Source of the DNA: Verrucomicrobiota bacterium
GTDB taxonomy: Bacteria > Verrucomicrobiota > Verrucomicrobiia > Limisphaerales > UBA1319
Assembly (NCBI GenBank): GCA_022711435.1
Contig: JAKLFB010000024.1
Span: forward strand, 24,617 to 88,616
Direction of reading: 5' to 3'
DNA length: 64,000 nucleotides
Part shown: in pieces, positions 8,890 through 19,200 of the stretch
How the letters are laid out: every line of letters begins with the position of its first letter
Numbering within the stretch: position 1 is the stretch's first letter
The notes under the pieces: model-generated
What the model was told of the DNA's origin: nothing
What the model saw: the letters and a program-made list of their open reading frames with translations, nothing else
Database searches by the model: none
Position numbers and translations under genes: made by a program

Positions 8890-11160
8890 TCAGTCCGGCT
8901 CGGCCAGGACGCCGCCATGGCTGGCGTTGGTGACCTGCTTGCGGTAGCGGGCGAGCCAGCCGGCGAGGGGGCGCTGGACGGGCTGCCAGGTTTTCCTGCG
9001 CCGGGCCAGCTCGGCCTCGGGAACGCAGATATCGATCCGGCGGTTCGGGAAGTCGATGCGGATGCGGTCGCCGGCTTGGAGCAGGCCGATGGGGCCGCCC
9101 TCGGCGGCTTCGGGGGAGACGTGGCCGATGCAGGCGCCGGCGGTGCCGCCGCTGAATCGGCCGTCGGTGATCAGCGCGACCTGGTCGCTCAGGCCCATGC
9201 CGATGATGTAGCTGGTGGGCGAGAGCATCTCCTGCATGCCGGGGCCTCCGCGCGGGCCTTCGTTGCGGATGATCACCACGTCCCCGGCTTTCACGCGGCC
9301 GGCCAGGATGCCCTCACAGGCGTCTTCCTGGCTCTCGAAGATCACCGACGGGCCCTCGAAGACGAAGCCTTCGCCGCAGTGCTGCTTGAATGCGGCGCTG
9401 ATCCCGGCGGTCTTGACCACGCTGCCCTCGGGAGCGAGCTGCCCATGAAGGATGGCGAGCCCGCCGTCGGGCGAGTAGGCGGTCTTTGGGGTGCGGATGC
9501 AGTCGCGGGGATCGAACCGGAAAGCGGGATCGTGGGGCATGAGGCCGCTGGGGCGGACGTTCTGTAATGAGCTTGCGCGGTAATCGTGGTGGAGATTGCC
9601 GATGGTCCAGTCCTGGAGGCGTCCGGCGCGCAGCAAGCAGAGCCTGCCTTTTTCGGCGCCCTGGTAGCGCCAGATCACCAGGACCGGAGCGCCTTCGAGC
9701 TCGCCCAGCTCGGCGCGGACCAGCCCCTTGAACTCCTCGAACTTGGACTGGAGCCCGGCAGCAATCTGGGCGGGGCCTTTCCACGTGAGGGTTTCGTCCA
9801 CCTGGAACTCGCCGTCGGCGGCGAACAGGCACGCTGCGGCGGCGGCGTCGGCCGCATTGAACGCGGCGGCGAAACGCCAGAGCGTGATCGCCCGGGGATC
9901 GGCGGGGAAGAAGAGGATCGGTTTGGGGGCCAGGAAGCCGCTGGCGGTGCGGGCTGCAGGGCCGAGCTTGTCGTTGGGATCCAGAACGAGGGCCGATGCG
10001 CCCGAAACGCGGACCGACTTGGCCCAGGCGGTGCATTTCTCCGAGCGCACATCCCACTGGTCGATCGTTTCCGCGAGGGTCTGGCCGGTGACGGTCTTGC
10101 ACGATGTGTGGAGGGCGCTGATGCGCTTGAGCTCGCCCAGGATCGTGTAGATGCCACCGGCGCGGTGGACATCCTGCACATGATAGGCCGACGAGGGCGA
10201 GACCTTGCACAAGCAGGGGACCCGGCGCGAGATGGCGTCGATGCGGCCGATGTCGTATTGGATGCCGGCTTCGCGGGCGACGGCCAGGGCATGGAGGACG
10301 GTGTTGGTGGAGCCGCCCATTGCGACATCGAGCGCGAGCGCGTTATCGAAAGCCTCGAGCGTGGCGATGTCGCGCGGCTTGAGGTCGAGCCGGATCAGCT
10401 CGAGGATTTGAGAGGCCGTCCATCGATAAAGGCTTTCGCGCTCCTTGGACACGGCGAGGATGGTGCCGTTGCCCGGCAGGGCCATGCCCAGCGCCTCGCA
10501 GAGGCAGTTCATGGAATTGGCGGTGAACATGCCGGAGCACGAGCCGCATGTCGGGCAGGCGGTTCGCTCGAGCTTCTGGAGCTCGGCCTCGGACATGGTT
10601 CCGGCCTGGAGGCGGCCGACGCCTTGGAAGACCGAGATGAGATCGGAGTGTTTCGTGGCGGGCTGGAGGTGGGGGGGCAGATCGGCTCGGGAGGCCGACG
10701 TCTCGGCGATCCCGGCGGCCATCGGCCCGCCGCTGACGAAGATGGTCGGGATGTTCACCCGCATGGCGGCCATCAGCATCCCGGGGATGATCTTGTCGCA
10801 ATTGGGGATGCAGATCATGCCGTCGAAGCAATGCGCCCGGACCATGGACTCGACGCAGTCGGCGATGAGCTCGCGCGAGGGCAGCGAGTATTTCATGCCG
10901 CTGTGGCCCATGGCGATGCCGTCATCGATGCCGATCGTGTTGAAGATGAAGGGCACGCCGCCGGCCTCGCGGACCAGGCGCTTGACGAGGGCGCCGATCT
11001 CGTTCAAGTGGGCGTGGCCCGGGATGCAGTCGGTGTAGCTGTTGCAGATGGCAACAAAGGGCTTGTCGAAGTCGTCGTCGGACTCGATGGAACCGGTCGC
11101 CCGGAGCAGGCTTCGGTGGGGGGCGCGTTCGGCGCCTTTCTTGACGATGTCAGAGCGCAT
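8890..11160 (-). CDS. ilvD: Dihydroxy-acid dehydratase with an inserted SnoaL/NTF2-like domain
   Basis: 756 aa; ordinary IlvD proteins are ~555-620 aa. IlvD dehydrates 2,3-dihydroxy acids to 2-keto acids in valine, leucine and isoleucine synthesis with an Fe-S cluster and Mg2+. Conserved signatures are intact: CNSYTDC (39-45), GIDDGIAMGHSGM, PNCDKIIPGM with C121 and the Mg-binding carbamylated Lys (K123), CPTCGSCSGMFTANSMNC (202-219), and GRFSGGT with catalytic Ser670. Between TVTGQTLAET (357-366) and the continuing core PDGGLAILHGQLAPEG (564-579) there are about 200 residues where about 35 are usual. Residues ~425-527 resemble a SnoaL/NTF2-like domain (FAAAFNAADAAAAACLFAADGEF, then VLVIWRYQG). 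The frame is unbroken and flanking motifs are intact, so this looks like a real domain insertion rather than assembly error. The start is an ATG with only short AT-rich sequence upstream; no other ilv gene is adjacent. Confidence 0.92.
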   Translation of the reverse strand: MRSDIVKKGAERAPHRSLLRATGSIESDDDFDKPFVAICNSYTDCIPGHAHLNEIGALVKRLVREAGGVPFIFNTIGIDDGIAMGHSGMKYSLPSRELIADCVESMVRAHCFDGMICIPNCDKIIPGMLMAAMRVNIPTIFVSGGPMAAGIAETSASRADLPPHLQPATKHSDLISVFQGVGRLQAGTMSEAELQKLERTACPTCGSCSGMFTANSMNCLCEALGMALPGNGTILAVSKERESLYRWTASQILELIRLDLKPRDIATLEAFDNALALDVAMGGSTNTVLHALAVAREAGIQYDIGRIDAISRRVPCLCKVSPSSAYHVQDVHRAGGIYTILGELKRISALHTSCKTVTGQTLAETIDQWDVRSEKCTAWAKSVRVSGASALVLDPNDKLGPAARTASGFLAPKPILFFPADPRAITLWRFAAAFNAADAAAAACLFAADGEFQVDETLTWKGPAQIAAGLQSKFEEFKGLVRAELGELEGAPVLVIWRYQGAEKGRLCLLRAGRLQDWTIGNLHHDYRASSLQNVRPSGLMPHDPAFRFDPRDCIRTPKTAYSPDGGLAILHGQLAPEGSVVKTAGISAAFKQHCGEGFVFEGPSVIFESQEDACEGILAGRVKAGDVVIIRNEGPRGGPGMQEMLSPTSYIIGMGLSDQVALITDGRFSGGTAGACIGHVSPEAAEGGPIGLLQAGDRIRIDFPNRRIDICVPEAELARRRKTWQPVQRPLAGWLARYRKQVTNASHGGVLAEPD

Positions 11161-11280
11161 GAGAGTATGCTGTTAATATCTACCGCACAATATGCGCAAT
11201 TCATATAAGGCGCCGGCGAAGGGATGTCACGCCCACAATGAAGCGGTGCGGCGGCGGGGCCGGACGAGTCAAGCCGCCGG

Positions 11281-12579
11281 TCATTTCGGCTGGATGAACA
11301 GCACCTCCGCCTTTTCGATCCAGCCCGATCGCAGATCGACCCGGAACCATCCGTCGCCATTCTTTTCATGGAAGCGGACGGGGGACCGCTTGCCATACTC
11401 CATGAGGTCGCACTGCGCCCATGTCTTTCCCATGTCGGTCGAGACAATCAGCCCGGTCGCCAGAGGGGAGGCGGGGGCGCAATGGGCGGCCAGGATGACG
11501 CCATCCTGGATGATCATGCAGCCGGCTTCGACTCCGGGATTGAACAGCAGGATGTGCTTGGCGGGATCGGCGAGGTCGGCGGGCGCGCATCGGAAGATGC
11601 CGCGGTCGTATCCGAGGGGCCCAAAGGCATCGCTGGCCTTGCCGTTGGCGTCGCTGATCCAGTAGAGCTGGCCGTCGACGAAGGTGATCCCGCCCGATTT
11701 GTAGCGCGAGTTCGAGTTGGTGGACACGATCACATGCCAATGCCATTGGTCGCTGCTCGCGTCGTATGTGCCGCGGAGCCAGTGGCATTCGTGGCCGGCG
11801 CCGCGATCCAGATCGCCCGTGCACGCGTAGAATGCGTCCTCGGCGGGATTGTAGGCGACCGCATGCACATGCCGGCAGATCACCAGGTTGCGGGGGTCGC
11901 CGAGGAGGGTGCCGGCAGGGCCGCCGCCCGGGGAGCCGTTGTCGCGGAAGAAAGGATTCTGGCCGAAGGCGCACGCGATCTTCACGGTGCGCCCGCTGTC
12001 GGCCGAGTAATAGATGTTGACCGGCGAGGCGCCCCCCAGAACATTGCAGTAATTGCCCCACACGAGCATCTCGGCGCCATGGACGTCCCAGGACACCACG
12101 CCCGAGAGCGAGTGGAAATACCAGCCGGGATGATCCGGGTTGCGCGGCGTGTGCGGGATGTAATCCGAACCGTCCTGGGCTTTCACCGTGATCGGCCGGC
12201 AGGACGCGAGGCTGTCCTCGCTGAGATAGAGCTTGGAATCCGTCGCGAAGAGGATGTTTCCATTCCTGAAGATGTGGCTGAACGTGATGCGGCTGGCGTC
12301 TGGAAAATCGAGGCTGTAAGGCCAGGTGCGGCCGTTGTCATGGGACAGGCAGACCTTTCCGTCGGAGTATGCGAAGGCCCGATCGCCGCGCTGGGAGTCG
12401 ATGTAGCGGCTGGGCGGCTGCAGGCGATACCGGAAATGGCTGGTCGACCGATCGTCCGCCGGCACGCCGATGGCGCCCGCGGCATGTCCGAGCCGGATGG
12501 GGAGCACGATGCCGCCGGCTGTGGCCGCCATGGAGGCCAGGAAACGGCGCCGGGTCACTCGGGATTGCTCGGTCTTCAT
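11281..12579 (-). CDS. BNR/sialidase-like exported protein with twin-arginine leader
   Basis: 432 aa from the ATG at 12579; an upstream TTG at 12621 would only add a charged leader. MKTEQSRVTRRRFLASMA is a twin-arginine-type signal followed by a hydrophobic stretch, predicting Tat export. The rest contains BNR-like Asp boxes (LSHDNGRTWP, YYSADSGRTV, IVSTDMGKTW), the beta-propeller signature of sialidases and other exo-glycosidases or lyases. The catalytic Arg/Glu/Tyr set of true sialidases cannot be assigned by eye, so 'six-bladed propeller, probable glycan-active' is the safe description. It is transcribed away from the beta-helix protein gene, with a 182-bp shared upstream region, and fits the surrounding sugar-utilisation content. 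Confidence 0.75.
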   Translation of the reverse strand: MKTEQSRVTRRRFLASMAATAGGIVLPIRLGHAAGAIGVPADDRSTSHFRYRLQPPSRYIDSQRGDRAFAYSDGKVCLSHDNGRTWPYSLDFPDASRITFSHIFRNGNILFATDSKLYLSEDSLASCRPITVKAQDGSDYIPHTPRNPDHPGWYFHSLSGVVSWDVHGAEMLVWGNYCNVLGGASPVNIYYSADSGRTVKIACAFGQNPFFRDNGSPGGGPAGTLLGDPRNLVICRHVHAVAYNPAEDAFYACTGDLDRGAGHECHWLRGTYDASSDQWHWHVIVSTNSNSRYKSGGITFVDGQLYWISDANGKASDAFGPLGYDRGIFRCAPADLADPAKHILLFNPGVEAGCMIIQDGVILAAHCAPASPLATGLIVSTDMGKTWAQCDLMEYGKRSPVRFHEKNGDGWFRVDLRSGWIEKAEVLFIQPK

Positions 12580-12761
12580 AGGCTTTCTTTCACGAATCTC
12601 ATGGCTCGCGAGCCTTGGCAAGGGAAGATGAAGTCGCCGGGTATGATTGAAAGTCTCGGGCAGCGAAGGATCGCGCCAGTGCGAATTGGTCGCCTATTCC
12701 CTGGACAAGCTCTCCAACAGCCGGATATTTTCTCTGATCCGGGAATTGTTTTGCTGATCCC

Positions 12762-14087
12762 ATGAATGCAGCATCCAGACTCCTGACGGCTCTGCTCGTT
12801 TGCACCGGCTTCCTCTGCGTCCTGGGGCGGACCCAGGAGATTCACCCGGCCACGGCAGGCGAGGACGAAGAATTCGAGCGGAATGCAAACGCGCTGAAAC
12901 CCGGCGACGAGCTCGTTGTGCATAGCGGCGTATATTCCCAAACCGGCCGCCGTGCAATCACGGTCCAAGGCACACCCGATCACCCCATTATCATCCGGGG
13001 CGCTCCGGGGCCCGCGCCGCTGCTGACCCGGCCGGCGGAAAGCCGCGTCCGGCACAACAACATCGAGCTGGTCGACTGCGCGCATCTGATCATTCGCGGC
13101 CTGCGGTTCCAGGGCGGCAGCTCGGGCGTGCGGTTCATCCGCGGGCATCATGTCACGTTCGAAGGCTGCGAGGTGTTCGAGACGGAGAACAATGCGCTGA
13201 CCATGAACAGCGGCGACTGCCACGCGTTTGTCGTTCGCGGCAACCACATCCATCACACGGGTCTGAGCGCCCGCGGCCCCACCGAGGGCGAAGGGATGTA
13301 CATCGGCTGCCACGACGGGGGTTGTCGAACGACGGGCTCGTTGTTCGAAGGCAACTACATCCACCACACCCGCAGCACCAGCGATGGCGGCAACGACGGG
13401 ATCGAGATCAAGTTCGGCTCGCACGGCAATATCGTGCGGAACAACGTCATCCACGACACCAACCTGGGCCGCCGGTATCCGGGCATATTTGTGTATGGGG
13501 GAGGGCCGGGCACGAACGTGGTGGAAGGCAACGTCATCTGGCGCGCCGGCGAGGGCATTCAGGTTGTCTCCGATGCCATCGTGCGCAACAATATCATCTT
13601 TGACTGTTCGGCCGCGGGCATCACGGCGGGCCCGCATGCGGCGATGCCTCAGGTCCGCAACGTGGCGATCGTCCACAACACCATCTTCAACGCTCCCGTC
13701 GGGGTGCGCTTCGGATGGTCCGGGGCGATCCAGGCTGTGTTTGCCAACAACGCGGTTTTCTGCCCGGCCGGAACGGCGATTCGAGCCGATGGACTGGGCG
13801 CTGCCGTGTTCCGGAACAACGCCGTGCACGGGCGTCGGGCCGGCGTTTCCATGGACGGGCAGCAATGGCTCGACGGCGGCGATCCGACGGAGGCGTTCGC
13901 GGGTCCGGCCGCGCACAACTTCTGGCCCAAACCAGATTCCCCGCTTCGAGAGCGTGCGGATGCGTCCTGTGCGCCGCCGCTCGACTTCGACGGGTTCAAG
14001 CGGGGCGCTCCGTTTGACATCGGGGCTTATGAGACTGATGGGCGGCAGAATCCAGGCTGGGCCATCCAGGGGGGGTTCAAGAGGTGA
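12762..14087 (+). CDS. Secreted right-handed beta-helix protein
   Basis: 441 aa. A signal peptide covers about residues 1-24 (TALLVCTGFLCVLG). From ~60 on the sequence has the short repeated strands of a parallel beta-helix: VRHNNIELVDCAHLIIRG, HVTFEGCEVFETENNALT, GNYIHHTRSTSDGGNDG, GNIVRNNVIHDT, and so on, each with stacked Asn and hydrophobic residues. Polysaccharide lyases (PL6-like) and carbohydrate-surface proteins use this fold. The C-terminus, DFDGFKRGAPFDIGAYE, is common in exported beta-helix proteins of this phylum. A lyase or epimerase role is plausible given the neighbouring sialidase-like protein and sugar importer, but no catalytic residues were identified. Confidence 0.78.
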   Translation: MNAASRLLTALLVCTGFLCVLGRTQEIHPATAGEDEEFERNANALKPGDELVVHSGVYSQTGRRAITVQGTPDHPIIIRGAPGPAPLLTRPAESRVRHNNIELVDCAHLIIRGLRFQGGSSGVRFIRGHHVTFEGCEVFETENNALTMNSGDCHAFVVRGNHIHHTGLSARGPTEGEGMYIGCHDGGCRTTGSLFEGNYIHHTRSTSDGGNDGIEIKFGSHGNIVRNNVIHDTNLGRRYPGIFVYGGGPGTNVVEGNVIWRAGEGIQVVSDAIVRNNIIFDCSAAGITAGPHAAMPQVRNVAIVHNTIFNAPVGVRFGWSGAIQAVFANNAVFCPAGTAIRADGLGAAVFRNNAVHGRRAGVSMDGQQWLDGGDPTEAFAGPAAHNFWPKPDSPLRERADASCAPPLDFDGFKRGAPFDIGAYETDGRQNPGWAIQGGFKR

Positions 14088-14271
14088 GGAGCCGGCGCCA
14101 GAGACGCGAGAAAAAGCCGCGGGCGCATCCCATGATGAGCGCATGGCGGCTGTTGAGTGCGGCGCGCCCGCCTATGATCAGGTTCACAGCGCCAACGGCG
14201 CCATGCGCGGCAATGCATTCATGAGCATCGACCAAGGCGCGCGGCGCCAGTAGCATATTTTTGCAACTCCC

Positions 14272-16083
14272 ATGAAGACCATTCGATCCAAAACGCTGCG
14301 CTCGACGGTGATCGTGGTGGCTGGGTTCGGGCTTGCGCTGGCGGCCCTCGGGGCGCGCGAGATGCGCCCGGTGCCTGATGGCGCTCAGGTCGCTCTGGTG
14401 TTCGCCAGCGGCACGAGTTTCTTGCTCGGCGATGTCATCGAGTTCACGTTCATCCTCTCGAACGCCGGCCCGCGGTCATTGGAATTCGAGACCGGCGGCG
14501 ATTACCGCGGCACGGGTTTTCCCACAAGATATCGGTTCACGGTGATCGATGAAAACAGGCGTGCGCTTCCGAAAGAGACCTGGATGGAGATGGGGGGATT
14601 GGCGGGGCCGAGCAAGCTCGAGCCGGGGGAAGTTCATCGGCAGCTCTTGCGGCTCCAGAACTATGTGCGGGTGGATCGCCCCGGCGTCTTTTCAGTGCAG
14701 GTGGCGCATGACTTCGGATGGACGGCGACTCAGGATCGGCCGCTGCCGGTCGCTCGAGCGACGATCGCCATCTCGATCCCGACAGCGGAGCAGGCGGCCG
14801 AGCGCGTGCGCCTCGTCGCGGCGAGTCAAGAACCGATCGAGGAAAATCAGCTGGGCGCGTACTGGCATAAGACCGATTTCCGCTATTTAAGCCATCCGGT
14901 CTTTCTTTCGGCTTTGGAAAGACAAGCTGGTTTGGGAGAAGCGCGCGCCCTCGAGGGTGTCCAGCGCATCCAGACCACCAACGCCACCTGGGCGCTGATC
15001 CGGTTGCTCTCGAGCGAGAACCCGGTCGTGTTGCACGGCGCCGCCCTGTTCCTGGGCCAGAGAATGCCGCCGCGGATCGTGGGTGGATACCCCCGCCGAC
15101 CGTTCGGTTACGTTGCCGAGGAAGCGGCCGCAGCCTATACGAACCAGTGGCTGCCGGAGGCAGCGGAACCGTTGCGCATTGCGGCGAGCAGACTGCTCCG
15201 TTCCACCAACACAAACCATGCGCGGACCGGCGCGTTCATCATCGAGTCCATCGGCAGGCCGGAGGATGCCGTTCCCGTATTGGAAGCGCTCCGGAAAACC
15301 CTCGAGCAATGGAGCCTGCGCGAAAAACCGGAAGACAACATCCTCAATGCTCCCGGCGCAGGCGATGCGCTCGTGGCGGCGTTGGCGGGATTGCGCGAAC
15401 GCGGGTATCGCGCGCCGAGGAACGGCGGCATCGAGGTGATCATGGCGCAGTTCCTCGAATGGGCCGATCCAACGATGCCGCGCGGGGACGGTTGGGAACA
15501 GACACTGGAGGCATTTTTTACTCAGAATCCTCCGATGCTCCGTGAAGCCGCGGTGCGGGCGCTGCCGAAGCCGCCGGCGGGGAAATGGGAGAAGCTGCTT
15601 CTGGAGGCATTGGACGATCGGGATCGCGGCGTGATCCGGGAGGCATGCCGTGCCGCGGGCGCGAGCGAGAGCGCGATCTTCATCGTGCCGCTGGCGAACA
15701 TTGTGCGCACCGAACGGCACGTGTGGGTGGTGCGGGAGGCCAGCCAGGCGCTGACGAAATTGGGGGCGCATTGGGCGGCGACGGACGCATGGATCGAGCG
15801 CGTCGCCGACGAGGAGTTATGGCACGATTCGATGGCCTTTCTCGTGGAAAAGCTGGAACATCCGAAGCCCGGGGGCGGCACCAGCGGCAATCGCCCCTCG
15901 CGCGAGGAGCGCGTGGCGCTGCGCCAGAAATGGCAGCGCTTTTTTTCGGACAAGGAACGCCAGGAGCTGGTCCAGTCTGGCCGGCCGGTGCCCGTCACGG
16001 AAGACGAGGCCCGCGACTTGCTTGGCGGCGCATTCCGCATCTGGCTCGAAGGCGACAAGACCTGGCCACCCGAGAAGCGCTGA
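14272..16083 (+). CDS. Exported protein with HEAT-like helical repeats, function unknown
   Basis: 603 aa. An N-terminal hydrophobic segment (TVIVVAGFGLALAALGA) suggests a signal peptide or anchor. Residues ~35-170 form a beta-rich part (VALVFASGTSFLLGDVIEFTF, then VHRQLLRLQNYVRVDRPGVF) like the intermolecular domains of secreted protease-associated proteins. Residues ~210-560 consist of amphipathic helix pairs such as WALIRLLSSENPVVLHGAALFL and REAAVRALPKPPAGKWEKLLLEAL, typical of HEAT/armadillo scaffolds. I do not recognise a specific family. It follows the beta-helix gene by 184 bp on the same strand and precedes the large hydrolase gene by 135 bp, so co-transcription is possible. Confidence 0.6.
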   Translation: MKTIRSKTLRSTVIVVAGFGLALAALGAREMRPVPDGAQVALVFASGTSFLLGDVIEFTFILSNAGPRSLEFETGGDYRGTGFPTRYRFTVIDENRRALPKETWMEMGGLAGPSKLEPGEVHRQLLRLQNYVRVDRPGVFSVQVAHDFGWTATQDRPLPVARATIAISIPTAEQAAERVRLVAASQEPIEENQLGAYWHKTDFRYLSHPVFLSALERQAGLGEARALEGVQRIQTTNATWALIRLLSSENPVVLHGAALFLGQRMPPRIVGGYPRRPFGYVAEEAAAAYTNQWLPEAAEPLRIAASRLLRSTNTNHARTGAFIIESIGRPEDAVPVLEALRKTLEQWSLREKPEDNILNAPGAGDALVAALAGLRERGYRAPRNGGIEVIMAQFLEWADPTMPRGDGWEQTLEAFFTQNPPMLREAAVRALPKPPAGKWEKLLLEALDDRDRGVIREACRAAGASESAIFIVPLANIVRTERHVWVVREASQALTKLGAHWAATDAWIERVADEELWHDSMAFLVEKLEHPKPGGGTSGNRPSREERVALRQKWQRFFSDKERQELVQSGRPVPVTEDEARDLLGGAFRIWLEGDKTWPPEKR

Positions 16084-16218
16084 TTGCCACTGCTCTATTG
16101 GATTCATAAGAACCATGAGAAGGACGAACCTCGTGCTCGAGGGCTTCCGGGGGCAGGCGGCGCGTCCGGGCGGTCCGCGCCGCGCGGTGGTCGAGGAAAA
16201 CGTGAGCCGACGAAACTG

Positions 16219-19200
16219 ATGAGAACGAAAGCATATCTGATCCGTCCGGATTCTCTGCTCATCTGTGTGCTGGGTTGGGGGATTGGCTGGGCATCGATGG
16301 CAGGGGCGCCAGCCGTGCGGCTGCCCGGAACCGAGCCAATTGTCTGGGAGGAGGCCGATCTTTCAGGCCGGATGATGGACGGGGCGCACCAATTTGTGGA
16401 GCGGCAGATCGCCGCATCGGCCGCCCAACGAGGGGCCTTCTGGGCGCGCGATTTTTCGTCGGCAGAAGCGTATGCGCGATCGGTCGAGCCCAATCGCGAT
16501 CGGTTTCGAGCGATCGTGGGCGCCGTGGATCCGCGGCTGCCGGTCCGGATGGAGCGGTTTGGCGATGAGAAGCATCCGGCGCTGGTGGCGGAGACATCCC
16601 GGTATCGCGTGTTCCAGGTGCGGTGGCCCGTGCTGGAAGGGCTGTGGGGCGAGGGATTGCTGGTCGAGCCAACGGGGCAGCGCCGGGCGTGCGGGGTTGT
16701 GATTCCCGATGCCAGCCAGACGCCGGAGCAGGTGCTGGGGCTTGCGCCTGGAGTTCGGCCAGCATCTCAGGTCGCGCGGCGCCTGGCGGAGCAGGGGATC
16801 GAGCTGGTCATTCCCGCGACCGTCAACCGGGACAAGCTCCAGACGCAGGACAAGCAGATCGCGGCGTCCGATCAGACCCATCGCGAATGGATATACCGCC
16901 AGGCATTTCACATGGGCCGCCATGTCATCGGCTATGAAGTGCAGACTGTGCTGGCGGCGGTGGACTGGTTCCAGTCCCGAGTCGGGGCGGGAGCCAAGAC
17001 GGCCGTCTGCGGTTATGGGGAAGGGGGGCTGGCCGCCCTGTATGCGGCGGCGCTGGACGGGCGGATCGACGCGGCGCTGGTCAGCGGGTATTTCGACTCC
17101 CGGCAGAATGTCTGGGCGGAGCCGATCTATCGCAACGTGTGGGGCTTGCTCCGCGAGTTCGGCGACGCGGAAATAGCCAGCCTGATCCTGCCTCGGATCC
17201 TGGTCATCGAGCACAGCGCGATTCCCGAGGTGACAGGCCACAAAGGGGATCTCCGGACGCCCAGCTTCGCGAGCGTCCGTGCCGAGATCGAGCGGATCCA
17301 GACCGGCGGCCGCTTCAGCCGGCCGGTGCTGGTTCATGGCGAAGGCAGCCAGCCCACCGGCCCCTATTCGGAGGAAGCGCTGGCGGCGCTTGCGCAGCGG
17401 ATGGGGATGGGCGCTCTCGCGCCGGTGTCGGACGAGCTGCTGGCCGATCGGCGTGTGGGATTCGATCCCGCGGCGCGGCACCAGCGGCTGTTCCAGGCGA
17501 TGGAAAACCATGTTCAAACCCTGGTGCGCCGATCCGAGCACGTCCGCGATCAATTCTTCCTTTACCAGGTCATGCCGGAGCTGGCGGACAATCGCTGGAG
17601 CACGGAGCGGCGCCGGCCCACTCATCCGCCGGAGGAGTTCATCGAAGGCGCGAAGGCTTTTCGCCGCCAGTTCCAGGAAGAAGGGATGGGCCGCTTCGAC
17701 GAGCCGCTGCTGCCCTTCAACGCCCGGAGCCGGAAGGTGGCCGAGTCAGCTCGGTGGACGGCCTACGACGTGGTGCTGGACGTGTGGCCGAAGGTGTTCG
17801 CCTGGGGCGTTTTGGCTGTGCCGAACGACATCCGGCCGGGCGAGCGGCGTCCCGTGGTTGTCTGCCAGCACGGGCGCAACGGGTTGCCGCGGGACACGCT
17901 CGATGCCAGCTCGACCGCTTACAACAACTTCGCGGGCGTCCTGGCCGATCGGGGCTTTGTCACCTTCGCCCCGCACAACCTGTATCGCGGCGAGGACCGC
18001 TATCGATGGCTGGACCGCAAGGCCAACACGGTCCGGGCAACCCTCTTCTCGTTCATCATCGCCCAGCACGACCAGATCCTGCGCTGGCTCGAGGCGCAGC
18101 CGTTCGTGGACGGAGGCCGGATCGCCTTTTACGGCTTGAGCTACGGCGGCGAGACCGCGGTGCGCGTGCCCGCCATCCTCGAGAAATACTGCCTCTCGAT
18201 TTGCTCGGGCGATTTCAACCAGTGGACGCGCAAGGTGGCCGCCACCGACCAGCCGTTCAGCTTCATGCGGACGATCGAATGGGAGATGCCCTACTGGAAC
18301 CTCGGCCACACGTTCGACTATGCGGAGATGGGCTACCTGATGGCGCCGCGGCCATTCATGGTCGAGCGCGGCCACCTGGATCGGGTGGGCCGGGACCAGT
18401 GGGTGGCCCACGAATATGCCAAGGTCCGCTGGCTGTATGCGCAGCTCGGGCTGGCCGATCGCACGGCCATCGAGTTCTTCCAGGGCCGTCACAGCATCAA
18501 CGGCGAGGGGACATTTGACTTCCTGCAGCGGCACTTGAACCTCCCCGCGGCGATGCGGATCTCGCAGGATTCGAGCACGGGCCGGATCGAGATCACCGAG
18601 GGCGGCAAGCCCGTCTTGCGCTACAACTACGGGACCGTCGAGCCCGGGGCGGTCCTGGAGAAAGTCACTCCGGCCAACCGCATCTACGCCCGCGCTCGGA
18701 GCGGCTATATCCATCCGCTCTATGGCCCGAATGGCGAGGTCCTGACCGCGGACTGGTCGCTGGATCATCCGCATCATCGGGGCATTTACTGGGCGTGGCC
18801 CGAGGTCGACTTCGGCGGCGAGCGAGGCGACTTGCACGCGCTCCAGAAAGTGTTCGCGCGGCCCACGGGAAAGGTCCAGCTCGAGAGCGGGCCGGCGTTC
18901 GCGCAGATCGAGGCGGAGAACCTGTGGCTTTGGGAGGACCGCGAGCCGATCGTGCGCGAGCGGGCGGTCATCCGCGCCTATCCTGCGACTCCGCAAGGCC
19001 GCGCGGTGGACCTGACGCTCGAATTCCTCGGGCTGAAGGACGGCGTCACGATCGCCCGGCGCGGGACCGATCAATACGGGGGCTTGAATGTCCGGATGGC
19101 AACGCCCAAGGCGCAGGTCATCACGATGATCACCGGTGCGTCCAACGCGGTTCCGCGGCGGGCCTGGTCGGACCTGAGCGGGCGCTTCGCCGGCAGCGAC

